This document shows positions 36,679-46,253 of a stretch of 64,000 nt of DNA, piece after piece. The notes beneath the pieces are model-generated. The model was not told where the DNA came from. It saw nothing but the letters and a program-made list of their open reading frames with translations, and did not search any database. The first letter of the stretch is position 1, and every line of letters starts with the position of its first letter. Position numbers and translations under genes: made by a program. Source of the DNA: an uncultured Cellvibrio sp. (GTDB lineage: Bacteria; Pseudomonadota; Gammaproteobacteria; Pseudomonadales; Cellvibrionaceae); assembly GCA_946480695.1 (NCBI GenBank), contig CAMLKG010000013.1:1-64000 (forward strand), given 5' to 3'.

Positions 36679-39138
36679 CTAAGGAATAGCGGTAAATTGT
36701 ACGCTTATTTCGCAATCCGATGTCAGGGCTGGGATCTCGAAATTAGAACCGTTCAACACACCGCCGCAGCCGCTTACATTCCCGGCAACAACTTCGTAGC
36801 CGATATCAGGCGAAATAATCAACGTGAATGGCTCGTTACGAACCATTAAACTTACAGTTGTTGTATAAGTTACCGAGTCATAAGAAAAAGAACCACTGCC
36901 TTCCATATTAATTTTAATTTCAGGTGTTCGTTCCAATTGAAACGATGTGCCTGGTACACAGTAGCCGAAAGCCGGATACTCACATACGTCCAAAGAATTT
37001 TCATCTGACGACAGCATTTCAAGGATCTTGTCGGCCGACGCATCAAACAACAAATGTGGTGCTATCTTGCTATACCGCCTTACCTGCGTTGTGTCATTCT
37101 GATTAATCAAACTCAATTCATGGCCGTAAAACCGCCAGTAATCGCCAGTATCCGCATTATACAGTTGCGCACGAGCCCAAACTCCCCACCAGGTAGTACC
37201 TGAAAAAGTTGGGTCAATGACATAGCTTTCCAGTGTACAAAACATCGGCGTTAGTCCTTCAAAACCCTCACAGCGCTGGAAATAATGTTTTCCGTTATCA
37301 ATCGCAATAAGTTCAAAATTTGCGAGCCATCCGCTATTAAAAATTCCATTCATTTCAGTATTACTTACGACAGACCAGGAACCCATAAGCCTGTTTTCAA
37401 ACCCATCCTGTAATGTTCCATCCGCATAAAAATCCGAGGCGGAGGATGCATAATTATCGAACCCCCTTGTCCACCGGCCAACCCAATCCGCCACTTCCAT
37501 ACTCACATCTTGCTGTTTGATCAACGGAGTTTGTTGATAGGCGCCCCTCTCCACAGCCGACAAATTCTCGGACAATAAATACATTGCTATAAAACCGGGA
37601 CCCTTTGGATACATAGGTAAAATTGTTGTTGTCTCGCCACCTATATATATTTGACCGTCGGCTAATGTCCACTGAAGTTGAGTTTCGGTCTTTTTAAATA
37701 AATCCAACCGGCTGGCGGTTCCGTCCGCATTAAATACATAACGATGGTAATTGGTGGACCATTCTCCGCCAATCAATTCATCTTCGGTAATTTTATAAAA
37801 TTGCGAAGCATCCAATAGGTTCGCCAGATATATTTCATCTGAATCCCACGCGGAGTTACCATCGGCATCTACTAAATTTAGTTCCAATCGGGCTTCAACC
37901 GCTTTACCAACCTGGTTCTCGGCAACCAGCGAAAGGGTAATGCCGTCCAAATTCGCTGTGCACAAAGGGATTGTCACCGCCGTTGATGTATCAGCACAGG
38001 GCCCTTGATTGTTATTATCGAAGCCTGTCGTTTTTCCATAAATTATTGGCTCATCTAAAATAATTTCGACTTGGTTAGCGGCTTTTGTCCAGGAAAACGG
38101 TGCGTAACGATACGTGAAGTCGCCAGCCGGTATGTTTAACCCAGGTGAACTTGATGTGAGTATCGCCCCGGTTCCAGCCTCATCAAATATCAGGAAATAG
38201 GTAAAGTCCTTCGCCTTAAGTAAAAACCTTCCAATAACCGGTGCAGCAGAAACCTGCACTTGCGAAGCATCGGCTTTTATTTTGTTCAATTCCAAATTGA
38301 AATTCATACCCTCCAATTCGTGGATTTGTATCATCGCACCCAGGGTGTTGTTATCCAGCAACATTTGCAGTGTTGTCTCATATTTGGGCGATAGATCGGT
38401 ATCTGTTAATTTTCTAGAAAGGTAGGCCGCCTGTTTCAGCTTATCCCATGCGTCAACCTGCATAAGCGCATACTTATATTCTTCGTCAGTTTTGATGGGC
38501 AACTGTTTATTAAAAACGATTGCATATTCCACACTTGTCAGTGGAGAAATATTCACACCTAAATATTCAGTTGCATCCAGCACACCATCCCCCGCCAACG
38601 CCGCCAGTTTACTGACCGATGGATAAATGGCTGCGAGCTGAATCCAACCATTTGCACCAGCACCAGTCGCAAGGGCGACGAATGGTTTATCACTGTCTTC
38701 GTGCGGAATCTCAAGCGTAACGCTGTATTCCAGGGATTCATCGATTGTTGTTTCAAAAGTCTGTGAACCAACAGTGAAAACAATTTTTCCACCGGCCAGC
38801 GCATTGGCCACGGCGTTTCCCTGAATAATTAAATGAGTTGACGCGGGTGCGTTACTGGAAGAAGACGATGAGCTTGAGGATTGCTCAACTAATGACGATG
38901 CAGCTAACGAAGAACTGCCGGCATCGACAGATGAAAAAGATGATGATACGTCAATCGATGAACTTGAGGATTGCTCAATTACCGACGATACCGTCAACGA
39001 AGCACTGCTGGCATTAATAGAAGATGGAATGTTTGAAGTTGGTGCCGGTTGCTTGGATCCGCCACCTCCACCGCCACACGCGGATATTGCCAATGCCAGG
39101 GAAATGATCAAACCATAAGAGAGGAACGCTTTTTTCAT
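36679..39138 (-). CDS. Large serine-rich lipoprotein, unknown function
   Basis: 819 residues. A lipobox (AISAC, C21) and a glycine run are followed by a poly-serine/Val linker of about 75 residues with VIEQSSSSS and LVEQSSSSS repeats, as in Cellvibrio surface enzymes. The remaining ~700 residues are acidic, beta-rich and aromatic, with no catalytic motif I recognise. The C-terminal ~60 residues (FTLIISPDIGYEVVAGNVSGCGG) resemble bacterial surface repeat modules. It follows GH16 in the glucan locus but has its own upstream region after the GH16 terminator. A glycan-binding or surface-sensing role is a guess. Confidence 0.75.
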   Translation of the reverse strand: MKKAFLSYGLIISLALAISACGGGGGGSKQPAPTSNIPSSINASSASLTVSSVIEQSSSSSIDVSSSFSSVDAGSSSLAASSLVEQSSSSSSSSSNAPASTHLIIQGNAVANALAGGKIVFTVGSQTFETTIDESLEYSVTLEIPHEDSDKPFVALATGAGANGWIQLAAIYPSVSKLAALAGDGVLDATEYLGVNISPLTSVEYAIVFNKQLPIKTDEEYKYALMQVDAWDKLKQAAYLSRKLTDTDLSPKYETTLQMLLDNNTLGAMIQIHELEGMNFNLELNKIKADASQVQVSAAPVIGRFLLKAKDFTYFLIFDEAGTGAILTSSSPGLNIPAGDFTYRYAPFSWTKAANQVEIILDEPIIYGKTTGFDNNNQGPCADTSTAVTIPLCTANLDGITLSLVAENQVGKAVEARLELNLVDADGNSAWDSDEIYLANLLDASQFYKITEDELIGGEWSTNYHRYVFNADGTASRLDLFKKTETQLQWTLADGQIYIGGETTTILPMYPKGPGFIAMYLLSENLSAVERGAYQQTPLIKQQDVSMEVADWVGRWTRGFDNYASSASDFYADGTLQDGFENRLMGSWSVVSNTEMNGIFNSGWLANFELIAIDNGKHYFQRCEGFEGLTPMFCTLESYVIDPTFSGTTWWGVWARAQLYNADTGDYWRFYGHELSLINQNDTTQVRRYSKIAPHLLFDASADKILEMLSSDENSLDVCEYPAFGYCVPGTSFQLERTPEIKINMEGSGSFSYDSVTYTTTVSLMVRNEPFTLIISPDIGYEVVAGNVSGCGGVLNGSNFEIPALTSDCEISVQFTAIP

Positions 39139-39285
39139 ACCATTATTTACCTATTGTTTTCCATAAAGTAGACGAGTTTCAAACGGCGCGTAGATTAACA
39201 TGTTTGATTGAAAAATAACCTTCGAAAAAACGAAGGGCAGACATTTTTTTCTCACTCATCGTTAACCTGCCCTATAAATTCACTA

Positions 39286-39320
39286 ATAAAAAAGCCGGCA
39301 AACTGCCGGCTTTTTTATTA
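39286..39320 (-). terminator. Terminator of the GH16 gene
   Basis: AAAAAGCCGGCA / TGCCGGCTTTTT stem with a short loop and T run on the minus strand. It separates GH16 from the serine-rich lipoprotein gene. Confidence 0.9.
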
Positions 39321-39368
39321 GTTATAAGAACATCTTGCAGGTTTTGGTACTTCCCGGTTTCGGGGAAC

Positions 39369-41594
39369 TCAGGGATTGACCCAACGGATGTTGTCCAACT
39401 GCAGGTGAACGCCGTTTTGCGAACCCCATGTGGGCAAAATTATAAAGGGTGTGTTGACTTTGGATAAGTCCAGGCCACCGCTCACCATTTGCGAAACGGG
39501 AACCTGGAAGGTTTCCCACTCGCCATCAGCAACAAACCCGAGGGCTAAATCACCCGAGGAGCAAGGATTTACACAGTCTGCCTTAACGACAATACCGGTG
39601 GTATTGGTACCGTAATTAACGACTTTCATATCGAATTGCAGATAGCCATCGGCCGCAAAGGCAGTTACATTTTTTGTTCCGGTTGCCTGGATGAAAGCAA
39701 CTCCGTTTTGGTCAGCTGTTTTAAATTTTACATCGAGTATTTTACCGCGCGCACTATCCTCAGAATCGATAACGGCGGTATCGACATGGTCACCTGCGGT
39801 TTGCCATTCGCCAATGCCGAAATCCCAATTGGGATCGACGGCATCCACAAATATGTCAAAGGTTTCAGTTAAGGTTGAACTAACGCCTTTAAGGATGGGG
39901 TTTATTGCGCAGTCAGCAATGCAACTCACACGCAGATTATTAATTTTTACGTGGGCCGTTCCGCCACTGGGCTCGATAACGAACGGATTGGTAATTAAAT
40001 CCATGTTAACTTCGCCGGGCTGGATATTGTTGGCTTTCAATCCGCTGAAGGGAACCGATACTGTTTGCCATTCACCGGTTTGGAGGTTTTCCAGTTCAGT
40101 GTAACTTAAATTTGGCCAACCGGAATCGAGTTTGATTTGTAATTTGGTGTCCGGCTGGATTGCCTCAACAAACAAATCAAATTTCAATTCACCACTGCCC
40201 ATGTTCACGAACTTGAATCCATTATCCACAAGCGCGCTCTCGCTCATATCACCTGTCATCAAATAAGCATTGCCCGGTGTGGCATTGAACATTAAATCCC
40301 ATACCACTGAATCGCCAACAGTAAGTGCGGGATTGGACACAACATTTCCCACCGAGCCATTATCATAAATAGTGGGGCGTAACGTGTTGGTAACGGTTTG
40401 GCCGTTCACAGTAAATTGCAAACTTTTCACACCATTTTTGAATAAATCAAATTCTTTTTTTGCCGGTTTCGGAATGCCCTGGAGCGGTTCGATTTGTGGA
40501 TCAACGTGGGTGGCGCAACCTTTACCGCTCACTTTGTCTATTGCACATTGATAAACACGCACATAATCCACTTCCATTTTTTGCGGGAAAACAGTTTGTG
40601 CATTGGGGTTTCCTGGCCAATTACCTCCCACGGCGACATTCAAAATCATATGGAATAATTGATCGAAGGGAGCAGCACCTTCACCGATTTTGTAACCCTC
40701 TGATTGGCCTGCCCAATAATAGGTATACCAGCCATCTTTGGTTTGGGTAGCAAAATGTACGTTATCAACATACCAGCGAATTTCGCCTTCTTCCCACTCT
40801 ACAGCGTAAGTATGGAAATTATCCCAAATGTTGGTGGCGGGAACATGGTCCGTCCCAACGTATGCATTGTTTGGCCAGGGGCGACCGAAATGCAGGGTTC
40901 CGTGAACCGTATTACCAAAGGTTCCGGTGTTGGAATTGACTGCCTCAAAAATATCGATCTCGCCACTCAGTGGCCAACTTCCATATTTCCACTCGGTGGG
41001 CAGCATCCATAACGCCGGCCAAATTCCTTGTCCTTGCGGCATTTTTGCGTTTATTTCCATGCGTCCGTATTTCCAATCACCTTTATTTTTAGTGCGCAGG
41101 CGAGCAGAGGTGTACTCGCGTGTTACCGATTTATCATTAACATCATAGCCAGGATCATCATCAATTTTGGCTTGGCCGGAGAAGGTTTCTTTTTTCGCAA
41201 CAATGGTTAATTTTCCATCGGCAACAAAAGAGTTGTCGGCACGATCGGTGTAGCATTGCAATTCATTATTACCCCCGCCCGTACAATTTTTTTCATGGCT
41301 CCATTTAGTGGAATCGATGCTTGTGCCATTGAATTCGTCGCTCCATACCAATTCCCATCCTGCAACGGACGATGAGCTTGCGACGCTTGAGCTTGCCATA
41401 TCAGAACTCATCGCATTACTCGAACTTGCAACACTGGAACTCACCGCGCTGCTTGAACTCATCGCTGCGCTGGATGCGGAGGAATTATTTTTGCCACCCC
41501 CGCCGGAACCACCGCAACCAATCAGGCCGGTTAGCGCTATGCCGAGGCAAAGTGGAATTATTTTTGGTTTAACGCGGTAATCTTGGATTTTCAT
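39369..41594 (-). CDS. GH16 endo-beta-1,3-glucanase (laminarinase) lipoprotein with C-terminal ExoP-like modules
   Basis: 741 residues. The lipobox is LIGC (C27), followed by a Gly/Asn/Ser linker to about residue 78. The GH16 jelly roll (about 79-355) has the catalytic GEIDIFE with E212 nucleophile, D214 and E217 acid/base, plus laminarinase-typical WPALWMLP and DYVRVYQ. After a 25-residue spacer come two beta-sandwich modules (about 380-565 and 570-741), both resembling the ExoP galactose-binding-like domain of GH3 glucosidases. It cleaves internal beta-1,3-glucan bonds at the cell surface. The ATG follows GAGGTCGCT. Confidence 0.9.
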   Translation of the reverse strand: MKIQDYRVKPKIIPLCLGIALTGLIGCGGSGGGGKNNSSASSAAMSSSSAVSSSVASSSNAMSSDMASSSVASSSSVAGWELVWSDEFNGTSIDSTKWSHEKNCTGGGNNELQCYTDRADNSFVADGKLTIVAKKETFSGQAKIDDDPGYDVNDKSVTREYTSARLRTKNKGDWKYGRMEINAKMPQGQGIWPALWMLPTEWKYGSWPLSGEIDIFEAVNSNTGTFGNTVHGTLHFGRPWPNNAYVGTDHVPATNIWDNFHTYAVEWEEGEIRWYVDNVHFATQTKDGWYTYYWAGQSEGYKIGEGAAPFDQLFHMILNVAVGGNWPGNPNAQTVFPQKMEVDYVRVYQCAIDKVSGKGCATHVDPQIEPLQGIPKPAKKEFDLFKNGVKSLQFTVNGQTVTNTLRPTIYDNGSVGNVVSNPALTVGDSVVWDLMFNATPGNAYLMTGDMSESALVDNGFKFVNMGSGELKFDLFVEAIQPDTKLQIKLDSGWPNLSYTELENLQTGEWQTVSVPFSGLKANNIQPGEVNMDLITNPFVIEPSGGTAHVKINNLRVSCIADCAINPILKGVSSTLTETFDIFVDAVDPNWDFGIGEWQTAGDHVDTAVIDSEDSARGKILDVKFKTADQNGVAFIQATGTKNVTAFAADGYLQFDMKVVNYGTNTTGIVVKADCVNPCSSGDLALGFVADGEWETFQVPVSQMVSGGLDLSKVNTPFIILPTWGSQNGVHLQLDNIRWVNP

Positions 41595-41668
41595 AGCGAC
41601 CTCTATTGTTATTGTAAAAACCGGATTTTATAAATTGAAAATGGTTGGATTTATTATTATCAAGGTCA

Positions 41669-41688
41669 CGGCGAGGCTGGCCCCGCCG
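41669..41688 (-). other. Strong hairpin between GH3 and GH16
   Basis: CGGCGGGGC-CA-GCCTCGCCG on the minus strand pairs over 9 bp with one G-U or mismatch. No T run follows, so it is more likely an RNA processing or stabilising element within a GH3-GH16 transcript than a terminator. Confidence 0.5.
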
Positions 41689-41715
41689 CGACTATTTGGA
41701 AATATCTATCAATTT

Positions 41716-44262
41716 TTATTCGCTGCACTTGGGTGTCGTCGCGTTTTTTTCGATACGTAGATTGTAGAGCGAAATATCCAGGCTGCCCGCTGTGCGGAGC
41801 ATAAACGGTGCCAAAACCATATCCATTTTTACGCGTTTTTTTGCCAGGCATTCGAGTGCGATACTGATGGTGGCCCATTCACCGGGGGTGGCGGCATTTA
41901 ATTGTCCGGTAACAGGAATTTCCCCAACACAATCGCTGCCACAATACATACCGATAGTGACAACATCCGTCGGTTTGCTGTTAACGCGCACGTCAAATAC
42001 CAACGCGCCTTTGTTTACCGCATAGGCGCTTAAGTCTGTGCGGGTTGTGGAACCGAAGGTTACTGTGGCGTTTGCTGAACCATTGAATTGCAGCCTGCGC
42101 GTATCTTCCTGCACTTGCTTGTCTTGCGAGGATACTTTCACTGCGCCAAGTTCGCCGCTGCTGGTTGTGACCGGTGCCATGTTGTTCACATGGTCAAGCA
42201 ACACTAATGTCCAGGGGCTCATGACGCGCTGATTGAAAATGGATAAGGTATCCGGTGTTTGCGCGGCAACCAGTTGTGCCGCAGATTCGTCCAGCAGGGG
42301 CGTTTCGATTTGTTGTGCGTAGGTTAAACCGAAGTCGAACGCAAATTGCGGTTTATAATCCGCATCGCCGTGGTTAAGCGGTGATTGCAGCGGTGAGGAT
42401 GGCCATGAAAAAGGTAACTTGCCTTTAACATCGTAGTTGATCGAGCCATCTGCCTTGGTCAGGATTACATCGGCAATTCCGCCCGCTTCGGTTCCGGGCA
42501 ACCAGACCACTGCAAATGCATCGGACGCGTTGATAAAATTGTTCACCCACAGGGGGCGACCGGTAATAAATAAGGAAACCACGTTAATGCCATCGGCTTT
42601 TAATTTTTTTAGCAGCGCAAGGCTGATTTCGTTTTTATAAATCAAATTACCAATGTCGCCCTGCATTTCCGCGTAGGGGTCTTCACCGAAAACGACTAAC
42701 GCAACATCGGGTTTGGTTGTGTAATTGCCATCGATGCTTAATTCGACAGAGCCACCGGCCGCCGCGACAGCATCCGCGATGCCTTTATAGATGGATGTTG
42801 CGCCGGGGAAATCGGTGTTGGTATTGCCGGTGCCTTGCCAGGTGACGCTCCAGCCACCGGATTGCTTGCCGATATTATCCGCGCCGTCGCCCGCCACCAG
42901 GATTTTACCGCTTGCTGTTATCGGCAAGGTTCGGGCGTTATTTTTCAATAGCACTATGGATTCACGCACCGCCTGGCGCGCTATTGCGCGATGCTCCGGT
43001 GCACCGATAATTTCACGCTTGCCTGCCAGCTCACGCGTGGAGGGCGCACCTTTTTCAAACAAGCCCGCGCGTATTTTTACCCGCAGGATGCGCGCTACGG
43101 CATCATCCAAACGCGCTTGCGAAATTTCACCGCTTTTCACTTGCGCAACCGTGTTGTGGTACAACTCTTTCCAATTGCCTTCCGGGGCCATAAAAATATC
43201 CAGGCCGGCATTAATCGCCGGGGCGCAACTCACCGGGGTACAACCGGGCACAAATGCGTGGCCATTCCAATCACCCACCACCAGGCCATCAAAACCCATT
43301 TGGTTTTTTAATTGCTCGGTGAGCAAATAATGATTGCCGTGCATCTTCACGCCTTGCCAACTGCTGAAAGATGCCATCACCGTCTGTGCGCCGGCAGCGA
43401 GTGCGGTTTCATAACCGGCGTTGTGGATGCGCACCAATTCCGCTTCATTGATTTGCGCATCGCCGCGATCCTGCCCGCCCTGGGTGCCGCCATCGGCGAG
43501 GAAGTGCTTGGCAGTGGCAATGACATGTTGTTCACTGAGGAAATCCTTACCGGCGATACCCTGTAATCCTTCCACCATTTTGCCACCGTAGGATTTCACC
43601 ACCGCCGGATCTTCCGAATAGGATTCATAAGTCCGGCCCCAACGGTCATCGCGCACGACGGCGAGTGTCGGTGCGAAACTCCAGTCGATACCGGTCACCG
43701 CAATTTCCGCCGCCGTGGCTGCACCTATCTGGCGAATTAATTCCGGGTTGCGTGCGGCGCCCAGGCCGATGTTGTGGGGAAAAAGGGTTGCGCCGACAAT
43801 ATTGTTGTGGCCATGGACGGCATCGGTTCCCCAAAAAATGGGAATAGCCACGCGCCCGTTTTCGCTATTCATGGAGGCGTTATAAAAACCATCCGCCAAT
43901 GCGAGCCAGTCCTCCACCGTCGCGTTTTTATTTTCGCCGGGGTATGAGCCGCCGCCATTGAGGACCGAGCCCAAGTGATATTCGATGACCTCTGCCGGGG
44001 TGACATGGCGCAATTCGGGCTGGATCAATTGACCCACTTTTTGCTCAACCGACATTTTGCCGAGCAGTTCGGCAATGCGTGCTTCTATGGCCGGATCTTT
44101 TTTAACCGCCATATCCAGCCTGGGCCAGGGTGATGCAACAGAGGTTGGGGTTGCTGCCTGTTCCGGTGGTTGCTCCGCCGATTGCCGGCCACAGCCAATT
44201 AGCGTAGCCATCACCGCCAAACTGCAAAATGCCAGCGCTGCGGGCTTGAAAAAAGTGGGCAT
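41716..44262 (-). CDS. GH3 exo-beta-glucosidase lipoprotein with ExoP domain
   Basis: 848 residues. The lipobox is LIGC (C24). The GH3 N-terminal barrel has KHFLADGGT and the nucleophile D331 in VVGDWNGH. The second alpha/beta domain includes LPITASGKILVAGDGADN and DVALVVFGEDPYAE. The C-terminal ~150 residues (from about 690) are an ExoP-type domain with an FNGSANATVTFGSTTRTDLS start. It removes terminal glucose from beta-glucan oligomers. The start follows GAGGTAACCT. GTCGTCCCAC lies 115 bp upstream. GH16 follows 121 bp later. Confidence 0.92.
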   Translation of the reverse strand: MPTFFKPAALAFCSLAVMATLIGCGRQSAEQPPEQAATPTSVASPWPRLDMAVKKDPAIEARIAELLGKMSVEQKVGQLIQPELRHVTPAEVIEYHLGSVLNGGGSYPGENKNATVEDWLALADGFYNASMNSENGRVAIPIFWGTDAVHGHNNIVGATLFPHNIGLGAARNPELIRQIGAATAAEIAVTGIDWSFAPTLAVVRDDRWGRTYESYSEDPAVVKSYGGKMVEGLQGIAGKDFLSEQHVIATAKHFLADGGTQGGQDRGDAQINEAELVRIHNAGYETALAAGAQTVMASFSSWQGVKMHGNHYLLTEQLKNQMGFDGLVVGDWNGHAFVPGCTPVSCAPAINAGLDIFMAPEGNWKELYHNTVAQVKSGEISQARLDDAVARILRVKIRAGLFEKGAPSTRELAGKREIIGAPEHRAIARQAVRESIVLLKNNARTLPITASGKILVAGDGADNIGKQSGGWSVTWQGTGNTNTDFPGATSIYKGIADAVAAAGGSVELSIDGNYTTKPDVALVVFGEDPYAEMQGDIGNLIYKNEISLALLKKLKADGINVVSLFITGRPLWVNNFINASDAFAVVWLPGTEAGGIADVILTKADGSINYDVKGKLPFSWPSSPLQSPLNHGDADYKPQFAFDFGLTYAQQIETPLLDESAAQLVAAQTPDTLSIFNQRVMSPWTLVLLDHVNNMAPVTTSSGELGAVKVSSQDKQVQEDTRRLQFNGSANATVTFGSTTRTDLSAYAVNKGALVFDVRVNSKPTDVVTIGMYCGSDCVGEIPVTGQLNAATPGEWATISIALECLAKKRVKMDMVLAPFMLRTAGSLDISLYNLRIEKNATTPKCSE

Positions 44263-44376
44263 AGGTTACCTCGCATAAAAATGATTAAAACGGACACGGG
44301 CAGCACCTGGCAGCGGCTCAACCACGGGTGCGCAGTCAGGTTGACCGGCGAATAGTGGCACCCGATTCAAAGCAGT

Positions 44377-44395
44377 GTCGTCCCACTTTTAGTGG
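44377..44395 (-). promoter_or_regulatory. Putative glucan-regulon operator upstream of GH3
   Basis: GTCGTCCCACTTTTAGTGG contains the dyad CCACT-TTT-AGTGG. The same GTCGTCCCA core lies upstream of the TonB receptor and of GH81. It is 115 bp before the GH3 start codon. Confidence 0.5.
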
Positions 44396-44501
44396 CGATA
44401 GAACATGGGGCTATCCACTTTGCGCAGCGGATTCGCCACGCCAGGTTCAGGCAGGGTGGAGGCGCGGGGTTAATCGAACGGTGTAATGAATGCGCGCAAA
44501 C

Positions 44502-44535
44502 AAAAAAGGCCGGCCATAGATTGACCGGCCTTTAT
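44502..44535 (-). terminator. Terminator of the SapC-JmjC-halogenase unit
   Basis: AAAGGCCGG / CCGGCCTTT stem with an 11-nt loop and a minus-strand T6 run, 24 bp after the second halogenase stop. Confidence 0.88.
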
Positions 44536-44558
44536 CGCCGCTGCGAATGTGTTACCGG

Positions 44559-46115
44559 CTAGATTTTTTGGAAGCCAAATTCGTGCAATTTACCGAGCAA
44601 GGCGCGATTAGTGGGTAGTTTGTCCATAAATACCTGGGCTTTTTTCCTATTTTCGTTAAATAGGTGAGCCGCTTTTTCGCTGTCCATCGACGCCCTGCGT
44701 TTAGGGTGAAGGGGCGAGGTTTCAAACCCCATGCCGTAGAGCACATATTGGTAGCTCGCCCAGGGGAACATTTCATCACCGCGGATATCCTGCTTCCAGG
44801 GCACTTGGTAGCGCCAGAGCTCCAGCAGCTCGCGCAAACCGTCCGGTTGGGTGGAAGCATCCAGATGGTCGCGCCAGTAATCCGTATCGCGCCGTTCGCT
44901 CAACACATAATGCAATTTCAGGAATTCAATAATGCGCTGCCAGTGGGCAAAGAATGTTTCGTTAAAACGCTTCGCGATGGTATCCATCACTCCACGTGTG
45001 GCCGGCAATTGCTCAGCGATCATTTGCGCCGATAATTCAATCAATACCAATGCCGTGGCCTCCAGGGGTTCAATAAACCCGGCCGCAATGCCTACGCCCA
45101 CACAATTCCTATGCCATAGTTGCTGGCGATAACCGGGGTTGAAGGCCAGCTTGCGCGGCATCATTTTCTCCGCAGCAGCCTTGCCGATGGCCGGTTGCAG
45201 GTAGCGTTTTAAATTTTCCAATACCTGTTCTTCACTGGTGTGCGCACTGGAAAATACATGGCCCACACCGCGACGGGTAGGCAGGCCTATGTCCCAAATC
45301 CAGCCGCAATCCTGCGCCGTGGAAATTGTGCAGGATTCAATCGGCGAGTCCGCTTCCGGGTATGGGACCTGCACCGCCAATGCCGAATCATTAAATAAAA
45401 CCCGGCGCTCTTCCTTTAGTGGAATCTGGTAATGCCCACCCAACAGGAGCGATGCAAAGCCTGTGCAGTCGATAAACAAATCGGCAGCGAGATCACCGTT
45501 CATCTTGGTGGATATAGAAGCTATATCACCATTTTCAGCGGAGTTGATCTGGGTAACGTGGTCCTGGATGTAAGTCACGCCTAATTTTTCGATGCAATGT
45601 TTTTTCAGGAAATGGGCAAACTTGCCCGCGTCCAGGTGGTAGCCATAGTTGCTGTTACCTGCAAATTCCGGTGCGGTTATTAATTTGGGGGCGAGGTGTC
45701 GGTCCGAAATAAAACGGATAGGGCAAACAGCATCCGCAAAACTCACCTTATCGCGATGCGCCAGCCACTGCGCCGCCAGGTTTAAATCATTACCGCCCTC
45801 GGGCAAGCTGAACGGATGGTAATAAGCACCGCCTGATGGTTTTACCCAATCCACAAATTTGGAGCCTTGCTTAAAACTCGCATCGCATTCACGAAAAAAT
45901 TCTGTTTCAGAAACGCCGATTTTCTTCAGCGTGCTGCGCATTGATGGCCATGTGCCTTCACCCACACCGATGGTAGGTACATCGGGTGATTCAACAAGCA
46001 CTAATTCTATTCCGTGTTCCTTATCAACCCGATGTTCCGCCGCAATTACCCCCGCCGTTAACCAACCGGCGGAACCGCCCCCAACAACCATTATTTTTTT
46101 TACTGGATTATTCAT
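44559..46115 (-). CDS. Tryptophan-halogenase-family flavoprotein, second copy
   Basis: 518 residues from the ATG with AAGG in front (complement 46113-46115). The FAD loop VVGGGSAGWLTAG, the GVGEGTWPSM segment, and a lysine in ASFKQGSKFVDW at the place of the catalytic halogenase lysine are present. The family WxWxIP motif reads WIWDIG, so proline is lost. It lies about 130 bp after the first halogenase-like gene. The members encoded beside TonB receptors have no proven halogenation reaction. Flavin-dependent oxidation of tryptophan or indole groups is the family inference. Confidence 0.88.
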   Translation of the reverse strand: MNNPVKKIMVVGGGSAGWLTAGVIAAEHRVDKEHGIELVLVESPDVPTIGVGEGTWPSMRSTLKKIGVSETEFFRECDASFKQGSKFVDWVKPSGGAYYHPFSLPEGGNDLNLAAQWLAHRDKVSFADAVCPIRFISDRHLAPKLITAPEFAGNSNYGYHLDAGKFAHFLKKHCIEKLGVTYIQDHVTQINSAENGDIASISTKMNGDLAADLFIDCTGFASLLLGGHYQIPLKEERRVLFNDSALAVQVPYPEADSPIESCTISTAQDCGWIWDIGLPTRRGVGHVFSSAHTSEEQVLENLKRYLQPAIGKAAAEKMMPRKLAFNPGYRQQLWHRNCVGVGIAAGFIEPLEATALVLIELSAQMIAEQLPATRGVMDTIAKRFNETFFAHWQRIIEFLKLHYVLSERRDTDYWRDHLDASTQPDGLRELLELWRYQVPWKQDIRGDEMFPWASYQYVLYGMGFETSPLHPKRRASMDSEKAAHLFNENRKKAQVFMDKLPTNRALLGKLHEFGFQKI

Positions 46116-46226
46116 GGATTTGACCTTGTAACCGGTGTCGCTGTGTAGTGACGGCATTATGCCCCAGGCCTATGCGGGGCGCACCTTTCCGCATACGGAG
46201 AGCCACCATTGTCGCGCTACCACCCC

Positions 46227-46253
46227 AAACCGGATGAAAAATCATCCGGTTTT
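46227..46253. terminator. Hairpin between the two halogenase genes
   Basis: AAACCGGATGA-AAAA-TCATCCGGTTT, a perfect 11-bp stem that overlaps the stop codon of the first halogenase gene. The T run is on the plus strand only, so on the minus strand it may act as an attenuator or stability element. Confidence 0.6.

Noticed and set aside
38800..39020. Repetitive DNA in the lipoprotein and similar stretches in the GH16, GH81 and pectate lyase genes, at first like short tandem repeats
   Set aside because: They encode poly-serine linkers with irregular codon use. There are no fixed-length repeats and spacers, so they are neither CRISPR arrays nor satellite repeats.
39139..39250. 26-codon frame beginning MSEKKMSALRFF upstream of the lipoprotein
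   Set aside because: Very short, only a weak ribosome binding site and no supporting context. Probably leader sequence.
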